From Phalacrocorax aristotelis (Eukaryota > Chordata > Aves > Suliformes > Phalacrocoracidae): a DNA stretch of 64,000 nt. Made by a program: the position numbers and the translations under genes. The notes under the pieces are model-generated. The model was not told where the DNA came from. It ran no database searches and saw nothing but the letters and a program-made list of their open reading frames with translations. Positions 63,001 through 64,000 of this stretch are shown in pieces. Positions within the stretch are counted from its first letter, which is position 1. The number at the start of each line of letters is the position of its first letter. Location: positions 129,270,125 to 129,334,124 of the forward strand of contig NC_134276.1 of assembly GCF_949628215.1 (NCBI RefSeq). Direction: 5' to 3'.

Positions 63001-64000
63001 AATTTGAAGCCAAGCAGCACAAAATCCATTCCATCTTTGCTCAGTTGCTGAGCATATATTTAGGTTGAGTGTTTTCATTGCAAGGCTGTCTTGGCCTGAC
63101 CCAAAGAACCACACTCATACAAAAATCCCATTGAATTCAGCAGTATTTTCCACAAAAGAAAAAAAATCTGTTTGCTCTACTCTCTCTTACTTCTTACCTT
63201 GGCATGCAAGTGCTAGCAAATGAGGTGAGTGCTAGAAGCATTTTTACCAGCTTGTAAAGCATAAAATGATAGTGTGAGGTTCAACACAGTGTGGAGAATT
63301 AAGACTGCTGCTAGCACTGGAAGATCACCTAGAAATGCTCCTCCCAGCCCTGCTCAGAGGAAGCTGAAAACAAGTCAGTCTTTATTTGAAGAGGATTAAG
63401 CTGTGGGTGACTCAGATTGCTGATGTTTGTCTGGTGAAACAAGGTGCTGTTCCACCCATCCTAAGTAATGCCCAAGACATACAATCACCACAGCCTGTGG
63501 GCTCAGTTTCTGTGTCCGAGCAACATGGAGAAAATTCTGCCAGAAGCAGCACCTGGTCAGACACACATACCTCTATATATAAATAAATGTATATCTATGG
63601 ATATATCAACATATGTGTGTGTGTGCATACATATACATACATGCATGTATTTTTACATATACAATTATAATCATTTCTGTATGTATATATGTGTGTGAGA
63701 GAGGTTTCATGTGCATTAGCAGGAAATTCTTAGAGAAATAGCTTTCCTTTTAATAAGGTGTCAATCAAAGCCTAAAGATGGCATTTACAGAGCCAAAAGC
63801 TGCACGAGTCTTGCTAGGCTGATGTCATAGGTCTGGGGGATACATCACTACATGCTGGTGCTCTTGCTTTTTGAAGCTTGCTCAGCCAGCCAGAGAATAA
63901 GACATTGCCACAGACACTTTCCATACCATCCTGTCCCAGGAAAAGTGCATTTACCTAGTGCATTGCCCTCCATATTGCTACTGTGCTGAAGGCCTTTCTA
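54035..64000. other. ARHGAP31: Part of ARHGAP31 intron 1 (extends past the window)
   Basis: I looked for the first coding exon on the minus strand and did not find its conserved basic start or its GCDLTEYLESSG block. No other exon on either strand is supportable. The region holds an AT-rich block at about 58.65-59.25 kb, a T-rich run near 59239-59271 and a TG/TA-rich tract at the far end. Confidence 0.7.
63590..63700. repeat. Degenerate TG/TA-rich simple repeat
   Basis: Interrupted TATATA, TGTGTG and CATACATA units over about 110 bases, an old microsatellite. Confidence 0.75.

Noticed and set aside
54035-64000. ARHGAP31 first coding exon
   Set aside because: The basic N-terminus and the GCDLTEYLE block are not found on the minus strand. 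Intron 1 is tens of kilobases long in mammals, so the exon probably lies outside the window.
1-64000. tRNA, rRNA, microRNA or CRISPR elements
   Set aside because: I saw no tRNA-like internal promoter pair, no rRNA sequence, no long hairpin and no regularly spaced repeats. Small RNA genes could be missed by eye.

Overview
The window reads as nuclear DNA from a bird. It holds two intron-rich vertebrate genes with GT-AG introns. A CR1 LINE ends in the 8-bp ATTCTATG repeats typical of birds and reptiles, and there is a solo LTR of a type I associate with bird genomes (family recognised from memory, not searched). There are no bacterial operons, CRISPR arrays, tRNAs or rRNAs that I could support.

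Layout: 1-14479 is non-coding sequence upstream of the first gene. 14499-19780 (+) is a complete seven-coding-exon gene for uroplakin-1b (UPK1B), a tetraspanin. It splices to exactly 260 codons, the human length. About 20.2-31.1 kb is a gap in which I see no coding exon. 31667-54034 (-) is ARHGAP31 (CdGAP), a Cdc42/Rac1 GTPase-activating protein. All eleven exons from the second coding exon to the stop are here, in one unbroken reading phase. Only the short first coding exon is missing, and it should lie beyond base 64000. 54035-64000 is therefore part of ARHGAP31 intron 1.

The two genes are tail-to-tail, with about 11.9 kb between their stop codons. They do not form a pathway: UPK1B is an apical plaque protein of urothelium-like epithelia, and ARHGAP31 controls actin, focal adhesions and migration.

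ARHGAP31 intron 3 (46040-53270) holds the recognisable mobile DNA. One is a 580-bp solo LTR in the gene's own orientation with a perfect 5-bp target duplication. The other is a 5'-truncated, mutated CR1 in the opposite orientation. A cluster of three inverted repeats follows the CR1.

I found no convincing undescribed system. The observations most worth checking are the gene order and orientation relative to human (B4GALT4 not seen between the two genes), loss of the human N131 glycosylation site in UPK1B, a tiny upstream ORF ending two bases before the UPK1B start, the promoter-bearing LTR just upstream of ARHGAP31 exon 4, and three 21-bp near-perfect palindromes.
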